A DNA stretch of 64,000 bases from Pseudomonas argentinensis (GCF_001839655.2 NZ_CP056087.1:3286001-3350000); one strand, 5' to 3'. Positions 1 to 8,951 are shown, counted from the stretch's first letter. Notes: generated by a model not told the origin, from the sequence alone. Numbers and translations: made by a program.

Positions 1-1
1 C

Positions 2-1093
2 GCCCTGCAAGGCAAAGTACTGGCCGACCAGGTCGCCACAAAAGCCACCAAGGCAACGACCCTTGCCGGCTATGGCGTCAGCTTTGCATCGCAAACCGAG
101 GCGGAAACCGGCGCAGACACCAGCAAACCCATGTCAGCGCTGCGCGTGTTCCAGGCCATCGCCGCCAAGGTGATCCAAGCCACGGAGAGCGCCCTAGGCA
201 TCGCCCGCATTGCCACCCAACACCAGGTGAACGCCGGCACCGACGACACCACCATCGTCACCCCCAAGAAATTCATGGTTGCCCACAGTTATGCCAACCT
301 GGGCGGCAAACCCACGACGCTCGGTGGCTACGGCATTACCGATGCAGTGCCCGTTTTTTTCAGCGGGGACTGGGCCGACCTAACTGCTTCACGCTTCCTG
401 CGTTCGAACGTCAACGGCCCAATCGGTGCCACCATCGTCGGTGGGCTGCAGAGCGTCATCACCTCAGGTGGTTTCGCCCTCAACGTCGTGGGCCGGAACG
501 GGCGCTTGTTCTGGCAAACCCTGGGCGACTCCGACAACGCATGGCATGAAGCAAACGCCTGGTCAGCGCTCACCAATACCCCCACAACCCTCTCGGGCTA
601 TGGCGTCAGCTTTGCATCGCAAACCGAGGCGGAAACCGGCGCAGACACTAACAAACCCATGTCAGCGCTGCGCGTGTTCCAGGCCATCGCCGCTAAAGTG
701 ATCCAGGCCACAGAAAGCGCCTTGGGCATCGCCCGTATTGCCACCCAACTCCAGTTGAACGCCGGCATCGACGACACCACCATCGTCACCCCCAAGAAAT
801 TGCGCCTCGGCGTCACCTACAGCTTCGGCAACAACGGCTACATCTTCTTGCCCCAATGGCTCGGCGGTTTCGGCCTGCAATGGATGGTCGGCGCGGCACA
901 AACTTCAGGCTCAAACGTAGTGGTCAACTTCCCGGTTCCCTGGCCAACCGCCACTTACGGCTCGTGGATCGAACAAGCCAGTGGCTCGGCAGAAGTGAAC
1001 TGGAGTCCTTCCGGACTCAACGTCAACAGCGTCACCGTTAACTGCCATGGCCCAGGCGTTGGCACACCCCGCGTCCTCGCAATCGGTCGATAG
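2..1093 (+). CDS. Phage tail fibre protein, C-terminal part (5' end outside window)
   Basis: The frame is open from the window edge, so the N-terminal shaft is missing; about 363 residues are visible. It would be the receptor-binding fibre of a P2-like contractile tail (gpH role). Two copies of a module with the cores SFASQTEAETGADT and SALRVFQAIAAKVIQATESA alternate with spacer. The last ~95 residues (with GYIFLPQWLGGFGLQWM) resemble the gp53-like C-terminal fibre domain. It sits directly upstream of a fibre assembly chaperone, as in P2-type phages. The family is clear from architecture and context; the receptor cannot be read from sequence. Confidence 0.85.
   Translation, partial: ALQGKVLADQVATKATKATTLAGYGVSFASQTEAETGADTSKPMSALRVFQAIAAKVIQATESALGIARIATQHQVNAGTDDTTIVTPKKFMVAHSYANLGGKPTTLGGYGITDAVPVFFSGDWADLTASRFLRSNVNGPIGATIVGGLQSVITSGGFALNVVGRNGRLFWQTLGDSDNAWHEANAWSALTNTPTTLSGYGVSFASQTEAETGADTNKPMSALRVFQAIAAKVIQATESALGIARIATQLQLNAGIDDTTIVTPKKLRLGVTYSFGNNGYIFLPQWLGGFGLQWMVGAAQTSGSNVVVNFPVPWPTATYGSWIEQASGSAEVNWSPSGLNVNSVTVNCHGPGVGTPRVLAIGR
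64..270 (+). repeat. Tail-fibre internal direct repeat, copy 1
   Basis: About 207 bp that recur nearly identically 528 bp (exactly 176 codons) downstream, in the same reading frame. It encodes the GYGVSFASQTEAETGADT and SALRVFQAIAAKVIQATESA segments. Boundaries are approximate. Confidence 0.85.
592..798 (+). repeat. Tail-fibre internal direct repeat, copy 2
   Basis: Second copy of the in-frame module, with only a few substitutions from copy 1 (for example ACCAGC to ACTAAC and CACCAG to CTCCAG). Such duplicates can recombine to lengthen or shorten the fibre. Confidence 0.85.
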
Positions 1094-1102
1094 GAATCAG
1101 CC

Positions 1103-1516
1103 ATGTCCCGTTTCTACAGCCCCTCCACCGGCCTGTTCTACATCGCAGGCCTGCACACGGATATTCCCGCAGATGCCAATCCCATCAGCGCCGAACTATT
1201 CGCCCAGGTCGTCAATGATCGCCCTGCCGAAAAAATCGTGGTTACCGATGCCGATGGCATGCCCGCTCTCGCAGATCCGCCACCACCCAATACCGAACAG
1301 CTCGCCGCCTCGGCAACTGCCACACGCAGCCACAAACTCGAAGAGGCCGCCAAAGAGATCGCCCCGCTACAAGATGCGGTAGATGTCGGCATGGCCACTG
1401 CAGCAGAACAAGCCAAGCTCAACGCCTGGAAGGTCTACCGTGTGCTGCTGAGCCGCATCGAACAACAGCCAAGCTACCCGCACATCATCGCCTGGCCATC
1501 CAGCCCGGCCAACTGA
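1103..1516 (+). CDS. Tail fibre assembly protein (Tfa family)
   Basis: A 137-residue protein starting 9 nt after the fibre stop codon. The N-terminal half (MSRFYSPSTGLFY, then IPADANPISAELFAQVV) and the C-terminal helical part (AAEQAKLNAWKVYRVLLSRI) match the pattern of tail fibre assembly chaperones (P2 gpG / lambda Tfa). These fold or trimerise the fibre tip and usually follow the fibre gene. Length is at the short end for the family. The cognate fibre is the gene immediately upstream. Confidence 0.85.
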   Translation: MSRFYSPSTGLFYIAGLHTDIPADANPISAELFAQVVNDRPAEKIVVTDADGMPALADPPPPNTEQLAASATATRSHKLEEAAKEIAPLQDAVDVGMATAAEQAKLNAWKVYRVLLSRIEQQPSYPHIIAWPSSPAN

Positions 1517-1535
1517 CTTGCCCTGGGGAGGGATT

Positions 1536-1559
1536 GCCTCGCTACGGCGGGGCTTTTTT
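1536..1559 (+). terminator. Intrinsic terminator after the fibre operon
   Basis: A 7-bp stem GCCTCGC/GCGGGGC (one G-U pair) closed by a TACG tetraloop (UNCG class) is followed by six T. It lies 20 nt after the fibre-assembly stop and separates the fibre operon from the sheath-tube-tape operon. Confidence 0.8.
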
Positions 1560-1663
1560 ATGCCCGCACGCTGTAGCGCACCTGCCTACAACGCCCACCG
1601 CTCGCCGAGTTGCCGCGCGCGCGTCAGGCTCAGCACTGTCATTTCCCAACGCAGGCACCAGTC

Positions 1664-2857
1664 ATGGCCGACGAATACCACCACGGCGTCCGAGTCCTCG
1701 AAATCAACGAGGGCACCCGCCCGATTCGCACCGTATCCACCGCCGTCGTCGGCATGGTCTGCACCGCAGAAGACGCCGACCCGCTGGCCTTCCCGCTCGA
1801 CACACCCGTGCTGCTCACCAACGTGCAGAGCGCCATCGCCAAGGCTGGCACCAAAGGCACCCTGCGCCCGAGCCTGCAGGCCATCGCCGACCAGACCAAG
1901 CCGTTCACCATCGTCGTGCGCGTCGCCGAAGGCGCTGGCCAAACCCAGGCCGAAAAGGACGCCGCCACCGTCAGCAACCTGATCGGCACCACCAACGCCC
2001 AGGGCAAATACACCGGCATGAAGGCCCTGCTGGCCGCCAAGGGTAAGCTCGGCATCGTGCCGCGCATCCTGGGCGTGCCAGGGCTGGACAGCCTACCGGT
2101 GGCCACCGCCCTGGTCGCCATCGCCCAGGACCTGCGCGCCTTCGCCTACGTCAGCGGCTGGGGCTGCAAGACCAAGGAAGAGGCCGTCGCCTACCGCAAC
2201 GGCTTCGGCGCCCGTGAAGTCATGGTCATCTGGCCATCGTTCGAGAAGTGGGACACCACCACCAACGCCACCGTAGTGGCCCCGGCCGTCGCAGTTGCCC
2301 TCGGCCTACGCGCCAAGATCGACCAGGAAGTCGGCTGGCACAAGACCATTTCCAACGTCACCGCCAACGGTGTGACCGGCATCAGCGCGGACGTGTGGTT
2401 CGACCTGCAAAACCCCGCCACCGATGCCAACTACCTCAACGGCAACGAAGTCACCACGCTGATCAACGAAACCGGCTACCGCTTCTGGGGCTCGCGCACC
2501 TGCAGCGAGGACCCGCTGTTCGCGTTCGAGAACTACACCCGCACCGCCCAGATCCTGGCCGACACCATGGCCGAGGCCCACTTCTGGGCGGTGGACAAGC
2601 CCATGAACCCGGGCCTCATCAAGGACATCATCGCCGGCATCAACGCCAAGTTCCGCGAGCTGAAAACCGCCGGCTACATCATCGACGGCCAGTGCTGGTA
2701 CGACGAAGAAGCCAACGACGCCACCACCCTCAAGGCCGGCAAGCTGTTCATCGACTACGACTACACCCCCGTGCCGCCCCTTGAAGACCTCACCTTCAAG
2801 CAGCGCATCACCGACCGCTACCTGCTCGACTTCGCCGCGCAGATCAACGCCGCCTGA
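1664..2857 (+). CDS. Contractile tail sheath protein (P2 gpFI-like)
   Basis: 397 residues if started at MADEYHHGVRVLEINEG. An upstream in-frame methionine at 1610 is possible, but the sequence before 1664 is not family-like. Features match P2-type sheath proteins: an N-terminal 'GV.V.E...G.RPI' strand, a GFGAREVMVIWPSF segment, and a C-terminal half with GYRFWGSRTCSED and a final DRYLLDFAAQINAA. The protein forms the contractile outer tube around the tail core. It is followed 39 nt later by the tube gene, the order used by P2 and phiCTX. Only a weak ribosome binding site precedes 1664. Confidence 0.92.
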   Translation: MADEYHHGVRVLEINEGTRPIRTVSTAVVGMVCTAEDADPLAFPLDTPVLLTNVQSAIAKAGTKGTLRPSLQAIADQTKPFTIVVRVAEGAGQTQAEKDAATVSNLIGTTNAQGKYTGMKALLAAKGKLGIVPRILGVPGLDSLPVATALVAIAQDLRAFAYVSGWGCKTKEEAVAYRNGFGAREVMVIWPSFEKWDTTTNATVVAPAVAVALGLRAKIDQEVGWHKTISNVTANGVTGISADVWFDLQNPATDANYLNGNEVTTLINETGYRFWGSRTCSEDPLFAFENYTRTAQILADTMAEAHFWAVDKPMNPGLIKDIIAGINAKFRELKTAGYIIDGQCWYDEEANDATTLKAGKLFIDYDYTPVPPLEDLTFKQRITDRYLLDFAAQINAA

Positions 2858-2896
2858 CCCCGGCCAAGCCGCTAACGCACACAGGAGCAACGCCCC

Positions 2897-3415
2897 ATGG
2901 CACTGCCTCGCAAACTCAAGAACATGCTGCTTTTCAACGACGGCGGCAGCTACCAGGGCGTCATCAAGACCTGCATCCTGCCGCCCCTGGCCCGCAAGAT
3001 GGAAGCCTTCCGCGGCGGTGGCATGAACGGCCCGGCCTTCGCTGACCTGGGCCTGTCCGACGACGGCATCAAGTTCGAGTGGACGCTCGGCGGCCTCGAC
3101 CTGCAGGTGCTCAAGCAATGGGGCGCCATCCGTGCCGATGGCGTGCCGCTGCGCTTCGCCGGCGCCTACCAGGACGACGCCACCGGCGAAGTCGTCGCCG
3201 CGGAAATCATCGTGCGCGGCCGTCACGAAACCATCGAGATGGGCGAAGCCGCTGCTGGTGAGGACACCGAGCACAACATCACCACCGCCTGCACCTACTA
3301 CAAGCTCAGCGTGAACGGCGAAGACCTCATCGAGATCGACGTCCTCAACTTCATCGAGCGCGTCGACGGCAAGGATCTGCTCGCCGAGCAGCGCAAGGCC
3401 CTCGGCCTCATCTGA
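2897..3415 (+). CDS. Tail tube (core) protein (P2 gpFII-like)
   Basis: A 172-residue tail tube protein that forms the inner tube surrounded by the sheath. N-terminal MALPRKLKNMLLFNDG and the KMEAFRGGGMNGP segment are typical of the family, and the length equals the P2 protein. A clear ACAGGAGC ribosome binding site lies about 9 nt before the ATG. Placed between sheath and gpE as in P2-like phages. No anomalies seen. Confidence 0.93.
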   Translation: MALPRKLKNMLLFNDGGSYQGVIKTCILPPLARKMEAFRGGGMNGPAFADLGLSDDGIKFEWTLGGLDLQVLKQWGAIRADGVPLRFAGAYQDDATGEVVAAEIIVRGRHETIEMGEAAAGEDTEHNITTACTYYKLSVNGEDLIEIDVLNFIERVDGKDLLAEQRKALGLI

Positions 3416-3477
3416 CCTCCACTGCAACGCCACCCGGCGCGCTGACCCGCGCCGCCCATTCCCAAAGGAGCCACCCC

Positions 3478-3822
3478 ATGGAAAACAAAGACGAAGCCGC
3501 CACCAAGGCCGCAGCAGCACCCGCCAACCCGAACCAGGCCACCGTCACCCTCGACACGCCGATCGAGCGCGGTACCACCACCATCACCGACGTCACCCTG
3601 CGCAAGCCAATGTCCGGCGAGCTGCGCGGCGTCGCGCTTACGGACCTGCTCAACCTCGAGGTCAACGCCCTGCGCAAGGTGCTGCCACGCATCACCACCC
3701 CCATGCTCACCGATGTCGAAGTCGGCCGCATGGACCCCGCCGACCTGGTCGAGCTCGGCACCACGGTGGCCGGTTTTTTGTTGAGGAAGTCGGTGAAGGC
3801 GGAAGCATTCCTCGTTGCGTAG
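3478..3822 (+). CDS. Tail assembly chaperone gpE (zero-frame product)
   Basis: A 114-residue tail assembly protein with an AAAGGAG ribosome binding site. The family (P2 gpE type) chaperones the tape measure protein. Near the 3' end, codons GGT TTT TTG contain the heptamer T TTT TTG at 3774-3780, the kind of -1 slippery site used in P2. A -1 shift there runs without a stop into the gpE' frame, giving a fusion of about 158 residues ending at 3953. The zero-frame protein ends with RKSVKAEAFLVA. Confidence 0.9.
   Translation: MENKDEAATKAAAAPANPNQATVTLDTPIERGTTTITDVTLRKPMSGELRGVALTDLLNLEVNALRKVLPRITTPMLTDVEVGRMDPADLVELGTTVAGFLLRKSVKAEAFLVA
3774..3780 (+). promoter_or_regulatory. Programmed -1 frameshift site (gpE to gpE')
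   Basis: T TTT TTG sits in the correct register of the gpE frame (GGT TTT TTG). A -1 slip continues GTT GAG GAA GTC ... GAC GCC ATG GCC GAC into gpE' with no stop codon. The same heptamer and arrangement are known for P2 E/E'. Confidence 0.85.
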
Positions 3823-3830
3823 ATGACGCC

Positions 3831-3953
3831 ATGGCCGACCTGGCCGTGGTCTTTCACTGGGCGCCCAGCCACATGGACGCCCTCAGCCTCACCGAACTGA
3901 TGGAATGGCGCGAGCGCGCCCGGGTACGGAGCCAGAGCGATGGCGGCAAATAA
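3831..3953 (+). CDS. GpE'-family tail protein (frameshift extension)
   Basis: A 40-codon frame (MADLAVVFHWAPSHMDALSL, then TELMEWRERARVRS) that matches the GpE' family, whose hallmark is an aromatic VVFHW followed by a short SLTEL..WRE.A helix. It is probably made mostly as the C-terminal extension of gpE through the -1 frameshift at 3774-3780, though it has its own ATG. It overlaps the start of the tape measure gene by 14 nt, showing tight packing of the tail operon. Confidence 0.85.
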   Translation: MADLAVVFHWAPSHMDALSLTELMEWRERARVRSQSDGGK

Positions 3954-6459
3954 CCTCAAACTGCAGCTCATCCTCTCCGCCCTGGACAAAGTCACCGGCC
4001 CGCTGAAAAAGATGCAGGGCGGCAGCATCGGCGCCGCCCGAGCCCTCAAGGATGCCCGCGACCGCCTCAAGGAACTCAACGCCCAACAGAAGGACGTCAG
4101 CGCCTGGCGTACCCAGCGCACCGCCGCCCAGCAGACGGAAACAGCCCTCGACGCCGCCCGCGAGCGCGTGCGCACCCTTGGCCAGCAGATGAAGGCCACC
4201 GGCGTACCCACCCGCGAGATGACGCGCGACCTCAAGGCCGCCATACGCGAAGCCACCGGGCTCAAGCGCGAACACCAGCAAAACCAGATCCAGCTGCAGG
4301 GCCTGCGCAACAAACTCAACGCAGCCGGCATCAGCACCCGCAACCTCGGCGCCGGCGAGCAGGCGCTCAAGGCCAAGATCGCCGCCACCAACGCCGAGCT
4401 GGTGAAGCAAGAGAACCGTCTCAAGCGCGTCACTGCCCAGCAGCAGCGCCTGGCACGTAACAAAGCGCAGTACGAGAAAACCCAGGCCCTCGCCGGCGGC
4501 ATGGCGGCCAGCGGTGCCGGCGGCCTGGCCACCGGTAGCGGCATCCTTTACGCCGGCGCCCGCATGCTCGCACCTGGTGTGCAGTTCGACGCCGACATGA
4601 GCAAGGTGCAAGCCCTCACCCGCCTGAAAAAAGACGACGCCCAGCTGGCGGCCATGCGCGCGCAGTCTCGCCAGCTCGGCGCCGACACCATGTTCAGCGC
4701 CACCGATGCCGCCCAGGGCCAGGGTTTTCTGGCCATGGCCGGCTTCAAGCCGCAAGCCATCCTGGAAGCCATGCCGGGCATGCTCGACCTGGCCAAGGCC
4801 GGCGACAGCGGCCTGGCGGAAACCGCTGATATCGCCTCGAACATCCTCACCAGCATGGGTCTTCAGGCCAAGGACATGACCCGCCTCGGCGACGTGCTGG
4901 TCGGCGCCTTCACCCGCTCCAACACCAACCTGCAGATGCTCGGCGAAACCATGAAGTACGTGGGCCCAGTCGCCGCCAGCGTCGGGCAGGATGTCGAAAC
5001 TGTCGCCGCTATGGCCGGCAAGCTGGGCGACGCCGGCATTCAGGGCAGCATGGGCGGTACCGCCCTGCGCGCGATCCTCAACCGCCTCAGCGCACCGCCA
5101 AAAGCAGCGGCTGACGCGTTGGACAAGCTCGGGATTAGCGCAGCGGATGCCACCGGAAACATGCGCGCCATGCCGGAAATTCTCACTGAGCTGTATGAGA
5201 AGACCAAGAAGATGGGCGACGTCGAGCGCGCCGGCATCCTCAAGCACATTGCCGGTGAAGAGGCCGTCAGCGGGCTGCAGGTACTGGTCAAGCAGGCGGG
5301 CACTGGTGAGCTGCAGAAATTCATTGCCACCCTACGTGAAACCCAGGGCGAGGCGGCAGCGACTGCCAAGATCATGGGCGACAACCTGGTCGGCGACCTG
5401 GACGAACTGTCCTCTGCCTGGGAAGACCTCGGCATCCAGCTCCAGGAACAACAGAACGGCCCGCTGCGCGAAATCACCCAGAATCTCGCCAACATTGTGG
5501 GCGGCGTCAAAGCGTGGATCGTCGAGAACCCGGTGCTGGCCGGGCAGATCGTCAAAACGGCCGCCGGCCTCGGCATCATCATGGCTGTCATGGGCAGCAT
5601 CACCCTGGCCCTGGCCAGCATCCTCGGCCCGTTCGCCATGGTGCGCTTCGCCATGATGCTGCTCGGCATCAAGAGCCTCGGCCTGGTCACCGCCCTGAAG
5701 TTCGTGGCCAGCGCGCTGCTGTGGATCGCCCGCCTCGCCATGGCCAACCCCATCGGCCTGCTCATCACCGTGCTCGCCGGCGGCGCCTACCTCATCTACC
5801 AGAACTGGGACGCCGTGAAGGCCTACATGGCCGGCCTGTGGGCTGAGCTGAAGGAAGGGTTCAGCGGCGGCATCGGCAGCATCATCGCCACCCTGCACAA
5901 CTTCAGCCCCCTGGGCCTGATCTACCGCGCCTTCGCCGGCGTGCTCAGCTACCTGGGCGTAGAACTGCCCAGCAAATTCACCGACTTCGGCGGCATGCTC
6001 ATGGACGGCATGGTGCGTGGCATCACCGCCGGCCTGGGTAAGGTGAAAGACGCCATCACCGGCGCCGGCGAGAGCACCATCGGCTGGTTCAAGGAGAAGC
6101 TCGGCATCCACTCGCCATCGCGCGTGTTCGCTCAGCTCGGCGGCTTCACCATGGCCGGCCTCGGCCAGGGCCTGGCCAACGGTGAAGGCGACGTGCTCAA
6201 GCAGATCGCCGGCACCGCCCGCGCCATGACCGAGGCCGGTACCAGCCTGCTCACCGGCGGCATCACCTTCGACAGCCGCCCGCCCGTTGCCGCCGGCGGC
6301 GGTGGCATGGTCGTCCAGGGTGACACCATCAACCTCACCATCAACGCCACGCCCGGCACCGACACCGCCGGCCTGCGCCAGATGATCAACCAACTGCTCG
6401 ACGAGCGTGAGCGGGGCAAGGCCGCGCGCATCCGCTCGCGCATGAGCGATCAGGACTGA
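3940..6459 (+). CDS. Phage tail tape measure protein (P2 gpT-like)
   Basis: 839 residues, a normal length for a P2-type tape measure. The first ~190 residues are charged, heptad-rich coiled coil (KKMQGG..., then repeated LK, RV and EQ stretches). Residues ~195-480 match the phage tail tape measure core (MFSATDAAQGQGFLAMAGFK, then SNILTSMGLQ). Hydrophobic membrane-like segments lie near 545-605, and SPSRVFAQLGGFTMAGLGQG near 725 is a family C-terminal motif. It sets tail length and is ejected during infection. It follows gpE/E', its predicted chaperones. Confidence 0.95.
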   Translation: MAANNLKLQLILSALDKVTGPLKKMQGGSIGAARALKDARDRLKELNAQQKDVSAWRTQRTAAQQTETALDAARERVRTLGQQMKATGVPTREMTRDLKAAIREATGLKREHQQNQIQLQGLRNKLNAAGISTRNLGAGEQALKAKIAATNAELVKQENRLKRVTAQQQRLARNKAQYEKTQALAGGMAASGAGGLATGSGILYAGARMLAPGVQFDADMSKVQALTRLKKDDAQLAAMRAQSRQLGADTMFSATDAAQGQGFLAMAGFKPQAILEAMPGMLDLAKAGDSGLAETADIASNILTSMGLQAKDMTRLGDVLVGAFTRSNTNLQMLGETMKYVGPVAASVGQDVETVAAMAGKLGDAGIQGSMGGTALRAILNRLSAPPKAAADALDKLGISAADATGNMRAMPEILTELYEKTKKMGDVERAGILKHIAGEEAVSGLQVLVKQAGTGELQKFIATLRETQGEAAATAKIMGDNLVGDLDELSSAWEDLGIQLQEQQNGPLREITQNLANIVGGVKAWIVENPVLAGQIVKTAAGLGIIMAVMGSITLALASILGPFAMVRFAMMLLGIKSLGLVTALKFVASALLWIARLAMANPIGLLITVLAGGAYLIYQNWDAVKAYMAGLWAELKEGFSGGIGSIIATLHNFSPLGLIYRAFAGVLSYLGVELPSKFTDFGGMLMDGMVRGITAGLGKVKDAITGAGESTIGWFKEKLGIHSPSRVFAQLGGFTMAGLGQGLANGEGDVLKQIAGTARAMTEAGTSLLTGGITFDSRPPVAAGGGGMVVQGDTINLTINATPGTDTAGLRQMINQLLDERERGKAARIRSRMSDQD

Positions 6460-6480
6460 TCCAAGAAGGAAAGCCAACCC

Positions 6481-6921
6481 ATGATGATGTCCCTCGGCAT
6501 GTTCGTGTTCAGCCTCAGCACCCTCGCCTACCAGGAGCTGCAGCGGCAAACCGACTGGCGCCACCCCACCACCAACCGCGTCGGCGCCAACCCGGCCCGG
6601 CAGTTTGTCGGCAAGGGTGAAGACACCATCACCATGCCCGGCATCCTGCTGCCCGAGCTGGCCGGCACGGCGATGTCCCTCGACGCCCTGCGCACCATGG
6701 CCGACACCGGCAAGGCCTACCCCCTGGTGGAAGGCACCGGCCGCATCCTGGGCGTGTGGGTGATCGAGAGCATCAGCGAGACCCGTACACTGTTCTTCCG
6801 CGACGGCGCAGCCCGCCGCATCGAGTTCAGCATCACCCTCAAGCGCATCGATGACGGCCGCGTCGACATGCTCGGCAACATCCTCTCCACCGGCCTCAAC
6901 ATCCTGCGGAGGCTGTTTTGA
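6481..6921 (+). CDS. Tail completion protein (P2 gpU-like)
   Basis: 146 residues; the P2 gpU family has MGMFVF...YQ.LQR...WRHP and a GPGEDTITL-like segment, here SLGMFVFSLSTLAYQELQ, QTDWRHPT and GKGEDTITMPG. These proteins cap the head-proximal end of the tail tube. Three consecutive methionine or near-methionine codons (ATGATGATG) leave the exact start open by two residues. The AAGAAGGAAAGCC ribosome binding site suits any of them. The stop overlaps the start of gpD. Confidence 0.92.
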   Translation: MMMSLGMFVFSLSTLAYQELQRQTDWRHPTTNRVGANPARQFVGKGEDTITMPGILLPELAGTAMSLDALRTMADTGKAYPLVEGTGRILGVWVIESISETRTLFFRDGAARRIEFSITLKRIDDGRVDMLGNILSTGLNILRRLF

Positions 6922-8186
6922 TCGAGGCCGCGATCAAGGCCGTCACGGGCTTCATCACGCAGCAGGCCGAGGGCATGGCCCGCGATGCCAGCTACCCGGT
7001 ACCGGCGTTCCGCCTCACCGTGAACGGCGCCGATATCGCCAACCTCATCGCCCCGCGGCTGATCAGCCTCACCCTCACCGACAACCGCGGCATCGAGGCC
7101 GACACGCTCGACATCCAGCTCAGCGACCACGACGGCCTGCTGGCCATCCCCCCGAAGGACGCCACCGTGCGCCTGTGGCTCGGCTGGAGCGATACCGGCC
7201 TGGTCGACAAAGGCACCTACACCGTCGACGAGCTGGAACACAGCGGCTCGCCGGACGTGCTCAGCATCCGCGCCCGCAGCGCCGACCTGCGCAAAGGCTT
7301 CAAGGCCAAGCGTGAACGCAGCTGGAGCAACGCAACCCTGGGCGACGTACTGCGCGCCATCGCCAGCGCCTACAGCCTCACGCCCGTCATCGAGCAGGCC
7401 CTCGGCGCGCTGCGCCTGCTGCAGGTCGACCAGGCCGGCGAGTCCGACGCCAATCTGCTCACCCGCCTGGGCGACGAGCACGACGCGGTGGCCACCGTCA
7501 AAGCCGGCCGGCTGCTGTTCACCCCCATGATCGGCGGCCGCACCGCCAGTGGCCTGGCCCTGCCTCACGTAACCCTCACCCGGGCGGATGGCGATGGCCA
7601 CCGCTACCTGCAGGCCGACCGCGACGCCTACACCGGCGCCAAGGCCTACTACTACGACGTCAACAGCGCCAAGAAGCGCGAAGCCATCGCTGGCGGCGGC
7701 GACAACATCAAAGAGCTGCGCCACACCTACGCCGACCAGCAATCCGCCATCCGCGCCGCCCGGGCCGAGTGGCGCCGCATCCAGCGCGGTACCGCCACGC
7801 TCAGCTACACCCTGGCCAAGGCCCGGCCGGAACTGATCCCCGAACTGACCTACACCCTCGAAGGCATCAAGCAGGAGATCGCCGCCACCATCTGGCACGG
7901 CGGCAACGTACAGCACAGCCTCACCGCAGACGGCGGCTTTACCACCGCCCTGGAGCTGGAGAGCCAACTGCCAGACGAACTGATCGACGAGATCGCCGAG
8001 CGCGAAACTGGCGCCTACACCGGCGTTGTGGCCTGGTACCGCACCAAGGATGGCAAGCAAGAAAAGGTCACGGCTGGCGAGCCCAAGCGGCTGCGGCGCC
8101 TGGCGCGGTTGTATACCAACAAGAAAAACGCGCAAAAAGCGGCGGAAAGAGAAGCGAAGCGATTGCTACAAAACCGCTCAGCGTAG
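6918..8186 (+). CDS. Late control protein gpD (tail hub / baseplate)
   Basis: 422 residues, phage late control gene D family (gp27/VgrG-like hub fold), part of the spike complex under the tube. The start is TTG overlapping the gpU stop (TTTTGA), with GGAGG 5 nt upstream, so translation is coupled. Family features: N-terminal PVPAFRLTVNGADIANLIAPR, LTDNRGIEADTLDIQLSDHDG and WLGWSDTG. The C-terminus is Lys/Arg-rich (LYTNKKNAQKAAEREAKRLL). This is the last tail gene; the accessory region starts after it. Confidence 0.93.
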   Translation: MIEAAIKAVTGFITQQAEGMARDASYPVPAFRLTVNGADIANLIAPRLISLTLTDNRGIEADTLDIQLSDHDGLLAIPPKDATVRLWLGWSDTGLVDKGTYTVDELEHSGSPDVLSIRARSADLRKGFKAKRERSWSNATLGDVLRAIASAYSLTPVIEQALGALRLLQVDQAGESDANLLTRLGDEHDAVATVKAGRLLFTPMIGGRTASGLALPHVTLTRADGDGHRYLQADRDAYTGAKAYYYDVNSAKKREAIAGGGDNIKELRHTYADQQSAIRAARAEWRRIQRGTATLSYTLAKARPELIPELTYTLEGIKQEIAATIWHGGNVQHSLTADGGFTTALELESQLPDELIDEIAERETGAYTGVVAWYRTKDGKQEKVTAGEPKRLRRLARLYTNKKNAQKAAEREAKRLLQNRSA

Positions 8187-8244
8187 AACTCGAATAGTCT
8201 CGATAGCTCTCCCATCTAAAACAACACCTACCGGGAGAACCTCG

Positions 8245-8454
8245 ATGCATACGCTCATTGAAAATTTCAAAGCAGATGCTGCTTGCCGATACTTGGTTAC
8301 CACCAAGGCCACGCCAGACGGGCTTCTCATTGAATGCCTGGATTTTGAAAACAATTTGCTGATGAGCCGAAAGCTCTCCAACAACCAGCTAAAAAATCGC
8401 CAGCTGTTAGAGACCGTCATTGGCGATCTTAAATCTCAGCTACGTCTGATTTGA
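8245..8454 (+). CDS. Hypothetical protein, 69 aa (paralogue of the gene at 8952)
   Basis: Starts at MHTLIENFKADAACRYLV behind a CGGGAGA ribosome binding site; an in-frame ORF extends further upstream inside gpD but is not needed. Function not recognised. It aligns with the protein at 8952-9209 through the pattern RY(L/V)V.T..T..G.....D...NL..SR.....QL.N..L...V..DL...L, so both belong to one small family, probably lysogen-expressed cargo. Base composition drops below that of the tail genes here. Confidence 0.7.
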   Translation: MHTLIENFKADAACRYLVTTKATPDGLLIECLDFENNLLMSRKLSNNQLKNRQLLETVIGDLKSQLRLI

Positions 8455-8572
8455 GAATACTCAGGTAAAAGCTCTCACCGGTTCTCTTACGTATAATTTT
8501 CTGTACAGGGTTTATTGACTTCTTTTCACGATCGCACACACTCGCCTTTTAATTTCGGGTGCAAGAAGCGTC

Positions 8573-8848
8573 GTGAAGAAGATGAAGCTGACCGAGGCGA
8601 TGCTCCACATCAGTCGCTATTTCGCCCCGCTAACAGTGGGTATGACGCTTAAATCACCCACAACCATGGACCTGGAGCTCACGGATCCGCTTACCAGGGG
8701 ATCAGTGCGACTGTTTGGAATTCCATGCCGGCCATCAGTTACGCCAGCGGAGCTATATCAACTGATCAACCTCATTGAGAGCCAGGCAAAGGCACGTAAT
8801 TCCGAGCTATTCAGTGCTCATGTCGTACATAAACTTCAACAGCAGTAG
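8573..8848 (+). CDS. Hypothetical DUF1652-like protein, 91 aa
   Basis: GTG start (or ATG at 8582). Contains the pattern ISRYFAPL...., LELTDPLTRGSVRLFGIPC and a C-terminal helix LYQLINLIESQAK. It aligns with the protein at 14271-14558 (HRYFEPL, IEIWDPDIQRQVLIGEYPC, MELITAIEAQL). The strand/DP/GI layout also recalls the DUF1652 proteins at 10795 and 13202, so it may be a divergent member; that link is an inference. Function unknown. Confidence 0.65.
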   Translation: MKKMKLTEAMLHISRYFAPLTVGMTLKSPTTMDLELTDPLTRGSVRLFGIPCRPSVTPAELYQLINLIESQAKARNSELFSAHVVHKLQQQ

Positions 8849-8951
8849 CCCTCTCGTCGTCGCATATGGCTTATTGCTAGCAAAGAGGCGTATGATAAAT
8901 TGAACAGCCCTTGATACTCTGAGTTCTGAGCTGTACAGCCGAGCACCCGAG

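Noticed and set aside
71..800. Phase-variable DNA inversion in the tail fibre
   Set aside because: The two repeat copies are direct, not inverted, and no invertase gene is visible in the window.
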